A stretch of DNA of 64,000 nt from Patulibacter minatonensis DSM 18081 (GTDB taxonomy: Bacteria > Actinomycetota > Thermoleophilia > Solirubrobacterales > Solirubrobacteraceae). The stretch spans positions 1,539,317 to 1,603,316 of the forward strand of contig NZ_KI912613.1 in assembly GCF_000519325.1 (NCBI RefSeq). Reading direction: 5' to 3'. The notes below the pieces were generated by a model that made no database searches, was not told the origin of the DNA, and saw only the letters and a list, made by a program, of their open reading frames with translations. Of the stretch, positions 52,784 through 62,453 are shown in pieces; position 1 is the first letter of the stretch; each line of letters opens with the position of its first letter. Made by a program: the position numbers and the translations under genes.

Positions 52784-55700
52784 TCAGCCCCGCAGCTCCT
52801 CCGCGAACCGCGGGGCCATCGCCTCCATCTGCTCGAGCACCCGGACGATCGCCTCGCGCTGCTGGTCGGGTGGGTAGCCGTGCTTGCGCAGCAGCCGCTT
52901 GATGCTGGCGCGGAGCTTCGCCTTGACGTCCTCCCGCACCGTCCAGTCGGTGCGGGTGTCGCGGCGCATCGTCTCGACGAGGTCGCGGGCGATGAGGGCG
53001 AGGACGTCGTCGCCCATCTCCTCGACCGCGGACGGGTTCTGGGCGACGACGTCGTAGAACGCCAGCTCGTCGGCGTGCAGCGGCGGGTCGAAGCGCTTGC
53101 CGCGCTCGGCCTCGGCGACGACCTCCTTTGCCATCTCGACGAGCTCGGCGATCACCTGGGCGGCCGTGAGCTGCTGGTTGGTGTACCGGCTCATGAGCTC
53201 CTGGACCCGCTCGGAGAACAGCTTCCGGCGGACCTCGTTGCCCTGGGTGGCGGCCGCCGACTCCTCGAGGATGCTCGCCTTCAGCGCCTCGATCGCCAGC
53301 TGCGCGCGACTCGGCGTGTCGGTCGCCTCCTCCTGCCACGCCGGCGTCAGCGCGTCGAGCCGCGGGCGGGCCAGGCCGGCCTCGCGGTAGATGTCGATCA
53401 CGCCCTCGGAGCGCGTGGAGGTGACGATGATGTCGCCGAGCAGGCGGCGGATGTCGTCGGGGATCGGCTCGCCCTGCGCGATCCGCTCCTGCGCATCGAG
53501 CTTCGCCATCCAGACGCGGACCTCCTCGTGGAACCGCACGTCGGGACGGACGGTCTCCAGCTCGGTGACCCCGGCCGCGAGTGCCCACGCGCGGGAGAGC
53601 TTCGACGCGTGCCCACGGTAGGCGTCGGCCACCGGCCGTGCGTCCGGGTCCTCGGGGTCGGTGTTGCCCGGGGTGAGCGGCGAGCGCAGGGTTGTCGTCA
53701 CGCCGGCGACGGCGTTCACCCAGCCCTTCTTCGCGTCGGCATTGAAGGTCGTCTTCCAGTCCTCACCGACCAGGTCCTTCAGCGCGTCGAGCAGGTCGTG
53801 GACGATCGCGGCCGCCTCCTCGGCGGTCCGGCCGACGACCCGCTCGCCGACCTGCGAGGACTCGCGCGTGAACTCGGACAGCGCCTTCTGCAGGTTCTCC
53901 GCCAACGGGGCGTAGGCGACGAGCAGCCCGTCCTGCTTGCCGCGGTACGTGCGGTTGACGCGGGCGAGCGTCTGCATCAAGAGCGCGCCCTTCAGCGGCC
54001 GGTCGAGGTACAGCGTGTGCAGCGGCGGCGCGTCGAAGCCGGTGAGCATCATGTCCTTGACGATCACGAGCTCGAGCGGATCGTCCGCGTTCTTGATCCG
54101 CGCCTTGACGGCGGCCGTCGCACTCGGGCGACGCATGTGCTTCTTGATCGGCGCCGGGTCGGACGGGCTCGCGGTGTAGACGACCTTGATCTGGCCCTTG
54201 TCGTCGGCGTCGTCGTGCCAGTCGGGCTTCAGCGCGACGATCTCCTCGTAGAGCCGGGCCGCGATCGACCGCGTGGCGCAGACGATCATCGCCTTGCCGG
54301 CGCCACCCATGAAGGGCGTCATGAGCCCGCGGCGGGTCTCCCAGTGCTCGACGATGTCGGCCGCGAGGACCTTCAGCCGCTCGGGCGCGCCGTAGACGGT
54401 GTCGAGCACCGCGACGCTGCGCTGCAGGCGGTCGCGGTCGGTCTCGTCGAGCTTGCCGGTGGCCTCCTCGGCGGCGTCGTCGAGCGCGTCGGCGTCGACC
54501 CCGTCGGCGAGGGCGAGCTTGATCAGCCGCGGCTCGAACGAGACCGGCACGGTCGCGCCGTCGGCGACGGCGCGGTGCAGGTCGTAGACGTCGATGTCGT
54601 CGCCGAAGACACGGCGCGTGTCCCGCTCGCCCTCGGCGATCGGGGTGCCGGTGAACGCGATCAGCGTGGCACGGGGCAGCGCGCGACGTAGGTGGGCGGC
54701 GTAGCCGTCGATCGAGTCGTAGTGGCTGCGGTGCGCCTCGTCGGCCATCACGACGATGTTGCGGCGGTCCGACAACAGGGGGTGCTCCGCGCCGGCGTCG
54801 CGCTCGTCGGACGACAATCCGAACTTCTGCAGGGTGGTGAAGTAGATGCCGCCGGATCGGCGGGCGGCGAGCTCGGTCCGGAGGTCCTCGCGGCTGCCGA
54901 CGGTCTGCGGGGACTCGGGCAGCAGGGTGCTGACGCGGAACCCGTCGTAGAGCTGGGTGTCGAGCTCGGTGCGGTCGGTGATGACGACGATGGTGGGGTT
55001 CGCCAGGCGCGGGTGGCGGAGCACCTTGGCGGCGTAGAGCTCCATCTCCATCGACTTGCCCGAGCCCTGGGTGTGCCAGACGACGCCGGCGCGTCCGTCC
55101 TCGTCGACGGCGCGCACGGTGCTCGCGACCGCCTTGGTGACGGCGAAGTACTGGTGGGGCTTGGCGATCCGCTTGCTCAGGCCGGCGTCGTCCTGGTCGA
55201 ACGCGACGAAGTCGCGCAGGAGCTGTCCGAACCGCTCGACGTTGAAGAGCCCGTCGAGCGTCAGGCCCAGTTCGGTCACGGGCTCGCCGTCGCTGGTGAG
55301 CTCGCCGGGTCCGACCAGCCGGCCGGAGTCGTCGACGTTCCACGGCGCGAAGTGGTGCCACGGCGTGAAGGGCGTGCCGTAGCGCGCGGTGACCCCGTCG
55401 CTGGCGACGACGACCGCGGCGAACCGGAACGCCATCGGGAACTCGTCGACGTAGGTCTGCAGCTGGTTGTAGGCGCCCTCGGCGCTCGTGCTCGCCGCTC
55501 CGGCCTTCTTCAACTCGATGATCGCGAGCGGCAGGCCGTTGACGTAGAGCACGAGGTCGAAGCGCCGCTCGTGCTCACGCCTGCGGATCGTGACCTGGTT
55601 GACCGCGAGGAACCTGTTCTTGGACGGGTCGGCCGACAGCACGCGGACGGTGGGGTTGACCTCCTGCCCGCTGTCATCGACGTAGGTGACGCCGCGGTAC

Positions 55701-55981
55701 CCCTCGGTGAGCACCTGGTGCAGCCGGAAGTTCTCGGCGATGGCGTCCTGCGACTGGGGCGTGAGGATCTCGACCGCCGCCTGGCGCAGGTACCGATCGG
55801 GGACCTGCGGATTGAGGTTCCGCAGCGCCGTGTCGAGGTGCCCCCGCAGGACGATGTCGCCCCAGGTCTCCCGCTGGTCGGATCCGGGAGCAATGGTCTT
55901 TCCCTCGATCGGCTCCCACTCGAGCTCGGCGAGCTCCTCCTGCGCCCAGAGCTCGAGCGCCGCCTCGTCCATGCTGGCCAT
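52784..55981 (-). CDS. hsdR: Type I restriction enzyme, R subunit
   Basis: A 1065-residue restriction subunit. The N-terminal nuclease domain shows FDLVLYVNG with Asp-142 and IIELKK (E156, K158), the D-ExK centre. The translocase motor has Walker A TQGSGKS (about 304-310), DEAH (414-417) and FTGTPI, and a later [12 protein letters not shown]. The C-terminal helical part (about 830-1065) contacts the methylase. It cuts DNA lacking the host methylation after ATP-driven translocation. Last gene of the operon, 1 bp after hsdS (TGAGATG). ATG 55981 is chosen; ATGs at 56002 and 55972 are in frame. Confidence 0.95.
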   Translation of the reverse strand: MASMDEAALELWAQEELAELEWEPIEGKTIAPGSDQRETWGDIVLRGHLDTALRNLNPQVPDRYLRQAAVEILTPQSQDAIAENFRLHQVLTEGYRGVTYVDDSGQEVNPTVRVLSADPSKNRFLAVNQVTIRRREHERRFDLVLYVNGLPLAIIELKKAGAASTSAEGAYNQLQTYVDEFPMAFRFAAVVVASDGVTARYGTPFTPWHHFAPWNVDDSGRLVGPGELTSDGEPVTELGLTLDGLFNVERFGQLLRDFVAFDQDDAGLSKRIAKPHQYFAVTKAVASTVRAVDEDGRAGVVWHTQGSGKSMEMELYAAKVLRHPRLANPTIVVITDRTELDTQLYDGFRVSTLLPESPQTVGSREDLRTELAARRSGGIYFTTLQKFGLSSDERDAGAEHPLLSDRRNIVVMADEAHRSHYDSIDGYAAHLRRALPRATLIAFTGTPIAEGERDTRRVFGDDIDVYDLHRAVADGATVPVSFEPRLIKLALADGVDADALDDAAEEATGKLDETDRDRLQRSVAVLDTVYGAPERLKVLAADIVEHWETRRGLMTPFMGGAGKAMIVCATRSIAARLYEEIVALKPDWHDDADDKGQIKVVYTASPSDPAPIKKHMRRPSATAAVKARIKNADDPLELVIVKDMMLTGFDAPPLHTLYLDRPLKGALLMQTLARVNRTYRGKQDGLLVAYAPLAENLQKALSEFTRESSQVGERVVGRTAEEAAAIVHDLLDALKDLVGEDWKTTFNADAKKGWVNAVAGVTTTLRSPLTPGNTDPEDPDARPVADAYRGHASKLSRAWALAAGVTELETVRPDVRFHEEVRVWMAKLDAQERIAQGEPIPDDIRRLLGDIIVTSTRSEGVIDIYREAGLARPRLDALTPAWQEEATDTPSRAQLAIEALKASILEESAAATQGNEVRRKLFSERVQELMSRYTNQQLTAAQVIAELVEMAKEVVAEAERGKRFDPPLHADELAFYDVVAQNPSAVEEMGDDVLALIARDLVETMRRDTRTDWTVREDVKAKLRASIKRLLRKHGYPPDQQREAIVRVLEQMEAMAPRFAEELRG

Positions 55982-55982
55982 C

Positions 55983-57188
55983 TCAGGTCTCGTCCTCGAC
56001 ACGCCGCTCGGCGTCCTTGACGGTGATGCGGCCGCTCATGAGGAGGGGGAGAAGCTCGTCCCGGGTGGCGGCGAGGGCTTCGTTCTCGCGTTCGGCGGCG
56101 AGTGCCCGGTCCCAGAGCGTTTCGCCAGCCTTGCGCTCGACGTCACTCAAGTTTGGCCACGACACGGGTTCATCGAGGTGATGGCGCTGGATGTGACCCA
56201 TCGTCGTGGCCTTCGTCGCCGCGATCGCCACGAAGGCGTCGATCTTCGAGTCGACGGCGCAGGCGACGGCCCAAAGCGGGTTCCCGGGCTGCGGGACGAC
56301 CTTGAAGATGTGCTGGTTGACAATTGCTTCGTCTCGGTGCCACCGGGCACTCATCAGCGACCCAGACCACGCCATCAGCAGGTCTCCGGGCCGGGCGATG
56401 TGGTCGTCTTCTACGCGAATGTCGTTGTAGACCGTCGATGCGCCGGGACCCGATCGCAGATCTGCGATCCGAATGACCATCCGCCCGGCTCCACTTGCAT
56501 TCTTCGTGAATGCCTTCCCGTTGACGAAGCGCGCGACGGAAGACAACGCAACGGACGGAGAGCTTTGAGCGGCCTGCCGCCATTGGGCTCTTCTCAAGTC
56601 ATCGGCGCGTCGCACGACCTTGCGGTTAGCCGCGATCTTGTCGTCGAGCGCAGAAAGGACACGCACACGAGCGCCCTGCTCCGGAACGCTTGGCAACGCA
56701 AACTCGAACGACAAGAAGTTCTCTTGGGAGAGATCTAGATTGGTTGTCCCGGTGCCGTGGGCTCGGCAGTACGCCCGGTATCGCGGCGTCCTCAGCTGCC
56801 AGTAGAGGAATTCGGGGTTCACCCGGTTGGGGGCGATCAGATCGAGAGCGATGGTGTCCTGCGTGAGCCTCGCGACGGCTATCTCGGGAGGGACTCGCGC
56901 GACAGCACCGAGCAGTGCTGCCTCGTGAGTCATGTCCTTCAGCGATACGAACAGGTCTCCGGTTCGCACGAGCATCCGTTCCGGCGCCTCTCCACAGTAG
57001 AAGCGCACGTTGCTTCCCTTGAACCCGCCGTGACGCTCGAGGGTTCCCAATCCGAGCAGGGCAACTCCATCCGGGCCAAGCAGCGCGCTCTTGTAAGAGG
57101 CGCCGCGCCGAAGGCGAACTAGCTCGGAAAGTGCGACTGGGTCGTCTCCGGCCGCATCACGTCGTCGATTCGTACTGCGCGGGCTCAT
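55983..57188 (-). CDS. hsdS: Type I restriction-modification specificity subunit
   Basis: A 401-residue S subunit with two target-recognition domains (about 20-175 and 215-375), each followed by a helix that acts as spacer. Repeated features are the paired RTGDLFVSLKD / RPGDLLMAWSG blocks and the helices starting LDDKIAANRKVV and ERENEALAATRDELLPLLMSGRI, split at their natural break. It sets the bipartite DNA sequence recognised by the complex. Parts of the gene are visibly AT-richer than the neighbours, as is usual for exchanged recognition domains. Its ATG overlaps the rhuM stop (ATGA). Confidence 0.92.
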   Translation of the reverse strand: MSPRSTNRRRDAAGDDPVALSELVRLRRGASYKSALLGPDGVALLGLGTLERHGGFKGSNVRFYCGEAPERMLVRTGDLFVSLKDMTHEAALLGAVARVPPEIAVARLTQDTIALDLIAPNRVNPEFLYWQLRTPRYRAYCRAHGTGTTNLDLSQENFLSFEFALPSVPEQGARVRVLSALDDKIAANRKVVRRADDLRRAQWRQAAQSSPSVALSSVARFVNGKAFTKNASGAGRMVIRIADLRSGPGASTVYNDIRVEDDHIARPGDLLMAWSGSLMSARWHRDEAIVNQHIFKVVPQPGNPLWAVACAVDSKIDAFVAIAATKATTMGHIQRHHLDEPVSWPNLSDVERKAGETLWDRALAAERENEALAATRDELLPLLMSGRITVKDAERRVEDET

Positions 57189-58219
57189 TTCCGATCCTCC
57201 CGGGTCGACCGCTCAACTCGTTCCTCTGCGTGCTTCAGACGTGTCGCGTACTCCCGCTCCACCGGCGTCGGCTCGTCCGCAGTTCGCTTGCGGTACTCGT
57301 CAAATTCCGCCTCGGCCCGCGCCAGCGCCGCCTTCTGGCTGACCGACCCTGCGTTCGGCAGCACGCCCTCGCCGTAGCGGTCCGCGAAGTCGTCGATCTC
57401 CCGGATCCAGTCCTGCATGTACATCGGCTTGCGGCGCGTCGCCTGCAGCTCGGCCAGCTCGAAGAAGGCCGAGACCATGCGGTTCAACGTGGTCAGCTCG
57501 TCCTGGGTCAGGTAGTTCTTCGCCACCCGGACGTCGCTGCGGCGCGGCTGCTCGCCGGCGAACGACATCAGGCCCATATTCGGCTTCGATGCGTCGGCGC
57601 GCTCGACGATCACCTCGGCCGCGGTGTGCCCGTGTGCCGCGTAGTGCAGCTTGTTCTGAACGACCTTGAAGAACGTCCGGGACTCCGGTGCCCGCGGGTC
57701 GTAGTCCGCGCTCGTGCCGTAGAGGTCGAGGACCTGGCGATACAGCACCTTCTCGCTCGAGCGGATGTCGCGGATCCGTTCGAGGAGCTCCCGCCAGTAG
57801 TCCCCGCCGCCGACGCCCTTCAGGCGGTCGTCGTCCATCGCGAAGCCCTTGACGAGGTACTCGCGCAGGACGTCGAGCGCCCACCGCCGGAACTGCGTAC
57901 CGCGCAGGGACTTCACGCGGTAGCCGACCGAGATGATCACGTCGAGGTCGTAGTGCTTGACCCGGTAGGTCTTGCCGTCCGCGGCAGTTGTCCGGAAATC
58001 CCGGACAACTGCGAACTCCTCCAGCTCGCCCTCCGCGAACACGTTCCGGATGTGCTCGCTGACGTTCGACTTGCTCGACTGGAACAGGTCGACCATCTGC
58101 GCCTGCGAGAGCCAGACGGTCTCGTCCACCATCCGCACCTGCAGCTTCGTGCTGCCGTCGTCGGCCTGGTAGAGCACGACGTCCGCCGCACCCCCGCCGG
58201 TGTCGTCCGGGCCCCTCAC
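57185..58219 (-). CDS. rhuM: RhuM-family protein inside the restriction operon
   Basis: A 344-residue protein of the RhuM (virulence protein) family. Typical parts are VWLSQAQMVDLFQSSKSNVSEHI, shown here in pieces, then KHYDLDVIISVGYRV, RRWALDVLREYLVKGF and a later KVVQNKLHYAAHG. The N-terminal part looks like a DNA-binding domain. Its role is not settled; it often lies between hsdM and hsdS. The GTG start at 58219 overlaps the hsdM TGA by 4 bp, and its end overlaps hsdS, so it belongs fully to the operon. Confidence 0.88.
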   Translation of the reverse strand: MRGPDDTGGGAADVVLYQADDGSTKLQVRMVDETVWLSQAQMVDLFQSSKSNVSEHIRNVFAEGELEEFAVVRDFRTTAADGKTYRVKHYDLDVIISVGYRVKSLRGTQFRRWALDVLREYLVKGFAMDDDRLKGVGGGDYWRELLERIRDIRSSEKVLYRQVLDLYGTSADYDPRAPESRTFFKVVQNKLHYAAHGHTAAEVIVERADASKPNMGLMSFAGEQPRRSDVRVAKNYLTQDELTTLNRMVSAFFELAELQATRRKPMYMQDWIREIDDFADRYGEGVLPNAGSVSQKAALARAEAEFDEYRKRTADEPTPVEREYATRLKHAEERVERSTREDRK

Positions 58220-59826
58220 GCCAACCGCCCCAGCTGCTCGCGGACCACGGCGTCCAGGCGAGCCGACTCGTCCAGGGCCTCGGTCAGGTCGCGCGTCAGC
58301 CGCGCAATCTTCTCGTCGATCGGCTCGGCGTCCTCCGGGGCCTTCGGGGCTCCGACGTAGCGGCCTGGCGTCAATGCCCAACCGGCCTCCTCGATCTCCT
58401 CCAGCCCCGCGCTCCTGCAGAACCCGGCCACGTCCTCGTAGTCGCCGACGGCGGACTCCCGCCCCCTCCAGGAGCGGAACGTGCCGGCAATCCGGTCGAT
58501 GTCCTCGTCGGAGAACGTGCGCTCCACGCGATCGACCATGTGGCCGAGCTCGCGCGCGTCGACGAACAGCACCTGACCGCGTCGATCGACGCCGCCCTTC
58601 GTGCCGACACCCTTGTCCATCGCGAAGAACCAGACGCACACCGGGATCGCCACGGAGCGGAAGAGGTTCGTCGGCATCGCGATCACGCAGGAGACGGCGT
58701 CGTCCTCGAGCATCGCCCGGCGGATGTCGCCCTCGCCGCCGGTGTTCGAGGCCATGGTGCCGTTGGCCATCACCACCGCGGCCTCGCCTTGCACCGACAG
58801 CTTGCTGAGGATGTGCTGCATCCACGCGTAGTTCGCGTTGCGGACCGGCGGGACGCCGTAGCGCCACCGCGGGTCGTCCTCGCGCCGGATCCAGTCCTTG
58901 ATGTTGAACGGCGGGTTCGCCAGGACGAAGTCGGCCTGCGTGTCGGCGTGGAGGTCGCGAGCGAACGTGTCCTGCCAGCTCGGCCCCAGGCCGGTCGAGT
59001 CGATCCCGTGGATCGCGAGGTTCATCTTCGCCAGCCGCCAGGTGCGCTCGTTCGACTCCTGGCCGTAGATCGCGAGGTTCGTCGGATCCTCGTCGTGGCG
59101 CTCGAGGAACTTCTCGGCCTGCACGAACATGCCGCCCGAGCCGCAGCACGGGTCGTAGACCCGCCCCTGGTGCGGCTCGAGGATCTCGACGAGCGTCCGG
59201 ACGAGCACCGGGGGCGTGTAGAACTCCCCGCCGCGCTTGCCCTCGGCCTTGGCGAACTTGTCGAGGAAGTACTCGTAGACCTCACCCAGCAGATCCCGGG
59301 CCTTCGTGGCGCCCTGCCCGGTGAAGCGCGCGGAGTTGAAGAGGTCGACCAGCTCGCCGAGCCGGCGCTGGTCGATGTTGTCGCGGCCGTACGTCGTCGG
59401 CAGTGTGCTCTTCAGCGACTCGTTGTCGCGCATCAGCGCCTGCATCGCCGCGTCGATCAGATCGCCGACGTTCTGCGCGTCGTCGGTGGCCGACGCCGGG
59501 GTGCCCTTGGCGCGCTCGGCGATCCAGCTCCACCGGGCCTTCGGCGCCACCCAGAACACGCCGCTGCCGACGTACTCATCTGCGTCCTCGAGGGTCTCCT
59601 GGACGTACGCCTCTTCCTCACCCTCGAGCTCGGAGGCGATCGCCTCCCGCCGCTCCTGGAACGCGTCGGAGACGTACTTCAGGAACACCAGGCCGAGGAC
59701 GACGTCCTTGTACTGGCTGGCGTCGAGCGACCCGCGCAGCTTGTCGGCCGCCTTCCAGAGCGTGTCCTGCAGCTCCTTCGCGGTCGAGGGCGCGAGATCG
59801 TTCTTCTTCGGCTTCTTCGTGGTCAT
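58216..59826 (-). CDS. hsdM: Type I DNA N6-adenine methyltransferase, M subunit
   Basis: A 536-residue methylase with an N-terminal helical HsdM domain (about 10-165), S-adenosylmethionine motif YDPCCGSGG (about 224-232) and catalytic NPPF (304-307). It methylates adenine in the site chosen by HsdS and, with HsdR, forms the restriction complex. The ATG overlaps the stop of the upstream HTH protein gene (ATGA), and the end overlaps rhuM (GTGA). Confidence 0.96.
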   Translation of the reverse strand: MTTKKPKKNDLAPSTAKELQDTLWKAADKLRGSLDASQYKDVVLGLVFLKYVSDAFQERREAIASELEGEEEAYVQETLEDADEYVGSGVFWVAPKARWSWIAERAKGTPASATDDAQNVGDLIDAAMQALMRDNESLKSTLPTTYGRDNIDQRRLGELVDLFNSARFTGQGATKARDLLGEVYEYFLDKFAKAEGKRGGEFYTPPVLVRTLVEILEPHQGRVYDPCCGSGGMFVQAEKFLERHDEDPTNLAIYGQESNERTWRLAKMNLAIHGIDSTGLGPSWQDTFARDLHADTQADFVLANPPFNIKDWIRREDDPRWRYGVPPVRNANYAWMQHILSKLSVQGEAAVVMANGTMASNTGGEGDIRRAMLEDDAVSCVIAMPTNLFRSVAIPVCVWFFAMDKGVGTKGGVDRRGQVLFVDARELGHMVDRVERTFSDEDIDRIAGTFRSWRGRESAVGDYEDVAGFCRSAGLEEIEEAGWALTPGRYVGAPKAPEDAEPIDEKIARLTRDLTEALDESARLDAVVREQLGRLA

Positions 59827-61859
59827 CGCGCGGCTTTCGGGGTCGGGGACTGGGACGGGACGGAAGGAGTGAGCGAGACGTGGAGCGCGCCGTCGACGAC
59901 GCCGTCGACGAGCTGGCGCTCCACGTCATCGAGGGTGCGCAGGGCGCGCACCAGCTGTCGGCGGCGCTCGGCGCTCCGGGCGAGCACGGCGGTCAGGTCG
60001 TCGGCACGCTCAGCGGGAGCGGTTCGCAGCTGCCACGCGAGGCGATCGCCGCCGGTCTGGGCGGCGACGTCGACGGCGACGACTGCCGGGAGCAGGCGAC
60101 GGCCTCCGGAGCCCTCGCTGCAGCGCAGGATCCGGGCGGGGGCGAGGACCACGTGCCCGCCATCCTCGTCGACGAACGCTGCGGGAACGCCGGTCGGGAC
60201 GTACACGACGTCGCCCGGCTCGGTGGGGCGGGCTCGCGGCGCGACGCGCTCGAGGACCAGGCGATCGATCCCCCGCCGGCCGACGGATGCGGGATCGCGG
60301 ATCTCTGCCGGGCCGACGACGCCCGCAGCGCCCGCTGCGAGCGGTCCCAGGTGCTCGTCCGCGATCCGCACACCGGCGATGTCGGCCGCGAGTCCGGGAA
60401 CGGCGTCAGCGAGCGCGACGGTCTGCGGGGACGGGGCTTCGGTCGCGATCAGGTCCACGCCCGCGAGCGGATCGGTCGGGTGGGCATCGGGCAAGGCGTC
60501 GCGGAGCGCCCACAGGCGAGCGACGCGCTCGCCGCCGAGCACGGCCGGGGTCACTCGCGCGGCGGGAGCGGTCAGCGCGGCCTGGCGGACGAACCGGAGC
60601 GTCTCACGCACCGAGCTGGTCCGGAACGCGTGGGCCGCGACGTCGCGGGCGGGCGAGACCGAGACAATGACGTCGGCGGTGATCGCGGAACGGACTGCGG
60701 CGTCGAGGCGGGCGTCGCCGTGAGCCCCGACGACGGTCCAGTGTGACTCGGGACGCCCGAACACCCAGAGCGCGAGCCGTCGACGGCCACCGAAGCGGCT
60801 GAGCCCCTTCGGCAGGCGTGCCGCGTACCGCAGCGGTGCCGCGTAGTCCGGGGCCGGGGCGAGGAGGGGAGAGCGGACGTGGCGGCCGTCCCGTTCCGTC
60901 AGTACCTGAGCGGGGCCGACGACCAGCAGCAGGTCGTCGCTCCCGAGCTCCACGAGCAGGCGCTCGACATCGTCGGTCAGGTCCTTCGGTCGACGGACGT
61001 CCTGGCGGAGCAGCAGGTGCAGCTTCCCGCCGCCGGTCTCGGAGGACGCAACGTCGGGTGCCGCGATCGGGAACTCGTGCGCGGCGAGCCGGCGCCAGCC
61101 CGCCCGGTCCGCGTCCGTCGCGAGCGTGGAGGTCTGCAGGTGAAGGGTCGGGCGCTCGCACTCGTCGAGGTGGTCCACGAGCGAGCCCGCGAGGAGGAGT
61201 CCTCCGGGTCCCTCGGGCACGACGACCCTCGGGTGGGCCCGGTGCAGTTCGGCGACGACGCCGCCCAGGAGCTCGCGGGCAGCGTCGGTCAGCGCCTCAG
61301 TCGCCCAAGGTCCGTCGCGGTCGGTGAAGGTCTCGACGAGGCGATCGAGCGCGCCGGCACCGGAGTACGCAGCCTCGGCGAGCTCGTCGACGGTCTTGCG
61401 GAGGTCGTGGTCTCGAAAGGCGGCGCTTAGTGCGACCTCGTCGAGCACCGACTCGTCGACGATCGAGGGGCCGTACGCCTGTCCGGGCCGGAGAGCGCCG
61501 AGCCGCTGGGTCGCCTCGTCCGGGTCGAGGTCGGCGGTCGGCTCGCCGAGGAGGTGGTGGGCGAGCAGCAGCGCGGACGCGGCGCCGGGAGCGGCGGTGA
61601 CCCGCCGGAAGGTGTCGGCGTGGAGCGCGGTCTCCAGCGGTGCCTCAGGGTTGTTCCCGAGCCCGGTGGTCGACAGCCACGCCGCGACGGCGGAAGCCTC
61701 GAACCGCACCGGATCCGTGCTGATCGGATCGGGGAACGGTCGGGCGCTCGTCGCCGGGTATCGGGATCGCCACATCGTCACCGCGGCCCGCTCGACCTGG
61801 GCGAGGTTCGCGATCTCCTGCATCGACAACTGCTGTGTAGCGACCCCCTCTCCGAGCAT
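59823..61859 (-). CDS. HTH protein with degenerate methyltransferase-like core, first gene of the RM operon
   Basis: A 678-residue protein. A helix-turn-helix (about 13-35, IANLAQVERAAVTMWRSRYP) is followed by a region laid out like actinobacterial HTH-N6-methylases. Where motif I (DPxxGxGG) would be, the sequence reads VVVPEGPGGLLLAG (about 212-225); no NPPF/NPPY is found. RYAARLPKGL through RRLALWVFGR (about 344-369) fits the later part of such methylases. The C-terminus (about 540-678) resembles one target-recognition half plus its helix (EPGDVVYVPTG). It may therefore be a catalytically dead, DNA-binding partner or regulator. The ATG at 61859 lies 6 nt after a -10-like TACGGT (61871-61866); a TTG at 61925 is the longest start. 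Confidence 0.7.
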   Translation of the reverse strand: MLGEGVATQQLSMQEIANLAQVERAAVTMWRSRYPATSARPFPDPISTDPVRFEASAVAAWLSTTGLGNNPEAPLETALHADTFRRVTAAPGAASALLLAHHLLGEPTADLDPDEATQRLGALRPGQAYGPSIVDESVLDEVALSAAFRDHDLRKTVDELAEAAYSGAGALDRLVETFTDRDGPWATEALTDAARELLGGVVAELHRAHPRVVVPEGPGGLLLAGSLVDHLDECERPTLHLQTSTLATDADRAGWRRLAAHEFPIAAPDVASSETGGGKLHLLLRQDVRRPKDLTDDVERLLVELGSDDLLLVVGPAQVLTERDGRHVRSPLLAPAPDYAAPLRYAARLPKGLSRFGGRRRLALWVFGRPESHWTVVGAHGDARLDAAVRSAITADVIVSVSPARDVAAHAFRTSSVRETLRFVRQAALTAPAARVTPAVLGGERVARLWALRDALPDAHPTDPLAGVDLIATEAPSPQTVALADAVPGLAADIAGVRIADEHLGPLAAGAAGVVGPAEIRDPASVGRRGIDRLVLERVAPRARPTEPGDVVYVPTGVPAAFVDEDGGHVVLAPARILRCSEGSGGRRLLPAVVAVDVAAQTGGDRLAWQLRTAPAERADDLTAVLARSAERRRQLVRALRTLDDVERQLVDGVVDGALHVSLTPSVPSQSPTPKAAR

Positions 61860-61903
61860 GGTGAGACCGTACCGCGAGGACATCTTGATGTATTGGTCAT
61901 CAT

Positions 61904-61921
61904 TGATAAGGGGACTTATCA
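61904..61921. promoter_or_regulatory. Inverted repeat upstream of the restriction operon
   Basis: TGATAAG-GGGA-CTTATCA is a perfect 7-bp inverted repeat, AT-rich against its surroundings, 32 bp upstream of the -10-like TACGGT. It could be the binding site of the HTH protein encoded by the first gene, giving autoregulation of the operon. Confidence 0.5.
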
Positions 61922-61986
61922 GCAAAATTGGCCAGAAGCTTCATAGTCGGGGGTGGCAGTCGGTCGAGTGCGTCGGGCCGCCGATG

Positions 61987-62166
61987 GCGCAGGAATGAAC
62001 GCCGCCAGGCTGCCCGCCGGTGGGCTGGCGCGCGTTGCTGCGCTCGTGGCGCAGGAATGAATGCCGGCGAGCGGGCCGGCCCAGGCTGGCGCGCGTTCCT
62101 GCGCCGACGCCGCAGGAACGAACGCCGGCCGTCCTGGAAGGGCCGGGGTGGCGTGCATTCCTGCGC
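61987..62166. repeat. Array of three related hairpin repeats
   Basis: Three units of about 57 bp each have a left arm like GCGCAGGAATGAACGCC (61987-62003, 62049-62065, 62109-62126) and a right arm like GGCGCGCGTTCCTGCGC (62027-62043, 62088-62104, 62150-62166) that pairs imperfectly with it. The units follow each other with only 4-5 bp between them. The remaining gene-free stretch (61922-61986 and 62167-62398) shows nothing else recognisable. Confidence 0.7.
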
Positions 62167-62398
62167 CCGCACCTGTCCGCGGAGCGGCGAGGACCGTGCG
62201 CCGACGCCGCCGCGTCAAGGGCCGGTGCCGACGATCGCGGGTCGTGGCGGTCGCGCGTCCGGTCGCCGGCGGTGCCGTCTCGATTTCGTGTCCGGCCTTC
62301 GCAGTGCTGTTGTTGTCGCACCACGGAGCGGCGCGGGGGCGTGGTCGCAGGCACGCCCCCGCACCGTCCCGCGGCGCGGTCGGCATCCGGGTCCGTCG

Positions 62399-62433
62399 CC
62401 GGGCCGGGACGCCGGTGCGGAGCCCCGGCCCGG
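62399..62433 (-). terminator. Hairpin after the metal-permease gene
   Basis: CCGGGCCGGG (62399-62408) pairs perfectly with 62424-62433; the loop is 15 nt. It lies 21 bp beyond the stop of the permease on the minus strand. Confidence 0.45.
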
Positions 62434-62453
62434 TGAGGGCCGGAGCGCCGGGA

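Noticed and set aside
57185-59149. A 654-codon open frame that would join an upstream frame to RhuM
   Set aside because: The upstream half runs over hsdM in another frame and has no conserved features; the GTG at 58219 with 4-bp overlap is the natural RhuM start.
61987-62166. Short repeats that could be taken for a small CRISPR array
   Set aside because: The repeats occur as alternating inverted arms forming hairpins, spacers are absent or only 4-5 bp, and no cas gene is near.
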